Shown piece by piece: positions 62,531-64,000 of a DNA stretch of 64,000 nucleotides; position 1 is the stretch's first letter; each line of letters starts with the position of its first letter. The stretch comes from Stereum hirsutum FP-91666 SS1. Taxonomy: Eukaryota; Basidiomycota; Agaricomycetes; Russulales; Stereaceae. Below the pieces are notes generated by a model, which saw only the letters and a program-made list of their open reading frames with translations, had not been told where the DNA came from and ran no database searches. The stretch spans positions 2,011,812 through 2,075,811 of the forward strand of contig NW_006763137.1 of the NCBI RefSeq assembly GCF_000264905.1. Direction: 5' to 3'. The position numbers were made by a program, and so were the translations under genes.

Positions 62531-64000
62531 TACATGTAAGTCAATTATAATTCTACCTGCTAGCAAGAACAAGTTCCTTTACAATTGTTCCTCAGGAAAA
62601 TAATAATAAATGCCAGTACTGGGCTGGCTATTGGGGCGACAGGGGGGTGGTTCTGGGTGGCCGGGCGGCCCAGAGTGATGGGGTAGGCCGTATAGAGGTG
62701 GTCCTGGGGGTAGGATAGGGGGTAGGAGATTGGGTAGGGGTGCTGGGGAATGGGTAGGGTGGGTAGGTAGGGCATATATGGTGAAACAGGCTGGGTTATA
62801 CATGGATAAAATGGGGAATATAGGTAGGGATGATCGCAGGGTGAATAGAGATGGAACGGTGGCCGATACAAATACGGAAAAATGGTAGAATAATAGTAGG
62901 GATGCTAGGGTGGGGGTACTGGATACCTGGGGGTGCCAAAAACGCGTAAATTGTTGTTTCTGTGATTATACTGTGGCCCAATACACTGTTTTGCCCCCTC
63001 AGCACCCCACAATTAGTGCAGGACCATTTTGACTAATGTTGCACCATAGATCAACTTCCCAAACATCAAACTATATTGTCCAATCATCACTTCAATACCA
63101 TTAGACATTCTAACCATGGCAATATCCCCAGGGTAGATATCCTCCTCCTCCTTCCCTAGACATGGCACCACTACCAAGGTCACAATCATTGTTTTTATGT
63201 CCGGTGTGCTTCCTGTCACTTAGTATTGATATAGGACTACCCTTGACAGCAAAAACCATGGCAATCAAACCGCTATATCCCCAGTTCTGGCCTGCCCGCC
63301 CCCTTTCACCTCGATAGGGCAATGTTCTGCTGACCATTTGCGCTATAACTTCGGAACTAATGGACCGATTCCTTCCAAAATCGATTTGAACCATCTGATA
63401 CATTTATAAATGTTTGTGGAACAGTCAGAACCCCCAAAATCAGCCTCCTTCATGTTGCCAAAATCGGGCCACAATTCACATTTTGTACGTCAATTCCATC
63501 GAAATGACAGCTAGCAATGCAATCTATTCGTCCAAATTCACAAAACTCACAAAGTTACCAAAATACCCCCAGATCACCCTGTTTCCTCTACCGATCTACC
63601 CCCAGGTATCCAGTACCCCTACCCTAGCATCCCTACTATTATTCTACCATTTTTCTGTATTTCTATTGACCACCATTCCATCCCTATTCACCCTGCGATC
63701 ATCCCTGTCCATATTCCCCATTTTATCCATATATAACCCAGCCCGTTTCAACATATACGCTCTACCTACCCGCCCTACCCATTTCCCAGCACCCCTACCC
63801 CATCCCCTATCCCCTACCCTACCCCCAGGACCACCCCTATACACCCTGCCCCATCACCCTGGGCCACCCCGCTATCCAGAACCACTCCCCCGCCGCCCCA
63901 ATAGTCAGCCCAGTACTGGCATTTATTATTATTTTCCTGAGGAACAATTGTAAAGGAACTTGTTCTTACTAGCAGGTAGAATTATATTGGCTTACATGTA
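62531..64000. mobile_element. Foldback element with about 400-bp inverted repeats (right edge at window end)
   Basis: Left arm 62531-62931 and right arm about 63601-64000 are inverted copies with roughly 90% identity by eye. Both start TACATGTAAG, run through TAATTCTACCTGCTAG, AAGAACAAGTTCCTTTACAA and TGCCAGTACTGGGCTG, and end GGATACCTGGGGG. The arms are rich in GGGTAGG-type repeats. The loop (62932-63600) is non-coding. The left border lies inside the gypsy reverse transcriptase. The true right border and target duplication are outside the window. Confidence 0.85.

Noticed and set aside
63770..63840. CCCTA/CCCCTA-rich sequence near the window end suggesting a telomere.
   Set aside because: Irregular units, present in inverted copy at 62640-62760 as an arm of a foldback element, and followed by normal sequence.

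Overview
The window reads as nuclear DNA of a filamentous basidiomycete, most likely an Agaricomycete. Genes sit close together on both strands. They are cut by many 50-75 nt GT-AG introns. The proteins (Cdc48, Pex1, DGAT2, a DEP/DH/PH/CNH RhoGEF, Coq3, GH76 and class 3 lipase) are fungal in type. All calls rest on reading the sequence and on knowledge of the families; no database search was possible.

1-43.8 kb is gene-rich. In order it holds: the 3' part of an Ett1/Nro1-like TPR gene (+); a transketolase-like enzyme (-); an SLC25 mitochondrial carrier (-); a DGA1-type diacylglycerol acyltransferase with two microexons (+); CDC48 (+); a secreted protein with a very long His-Asp tract (+); a large Rho1 exchange factor with two DH-like domains (-); a TRM140/METTL2-type tRNA m3C methyltransferase (+); an APH-like kinase gene broken by one nonsense codon (+); PEX1 (-); a secreted class 3 lipase (+); a secreted GH76 mannanase (-); an NTF2-like protein (-); a probably decaying membrane-protein gene, possibly KAR5-like (+); and COQ3 (-). 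Most are housekeeping genes in separate transcription units, so I see no biosynthetic cluster. The lipase and the mannanase are a convergent pair of secreted hydrolases.

43.8-64 kb is a repeat-rich block. It holds a copia LTR copy directly upstream of COQ3 and several TA-flanked miniature elements. It also holds a truncated copia gag with its LTR, and a chromodomain Ty3/gypsy pol on the minus strand with several inactivating changes. Two further elements are nested in that pol: a 279-bp TA-flanked MITE and a long-inverted-repeat (foldback) element that runs to the window edge.

The most notable item is a 5.6-kb hAT-like transposon at 52034-57648. It has matching terminal inverted repeats and perfect 8-bp target duplications (CTTCCTCC). 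Besides a hAT-type transposase it carries a Ulp1/C48-like cysteine protease domain. Other items worth attention are the His-Asp tract framed by dibasic sites, the tandem-DH RhoGEF, and the LTR that may supply promoter and upstream start codon to COQ3.
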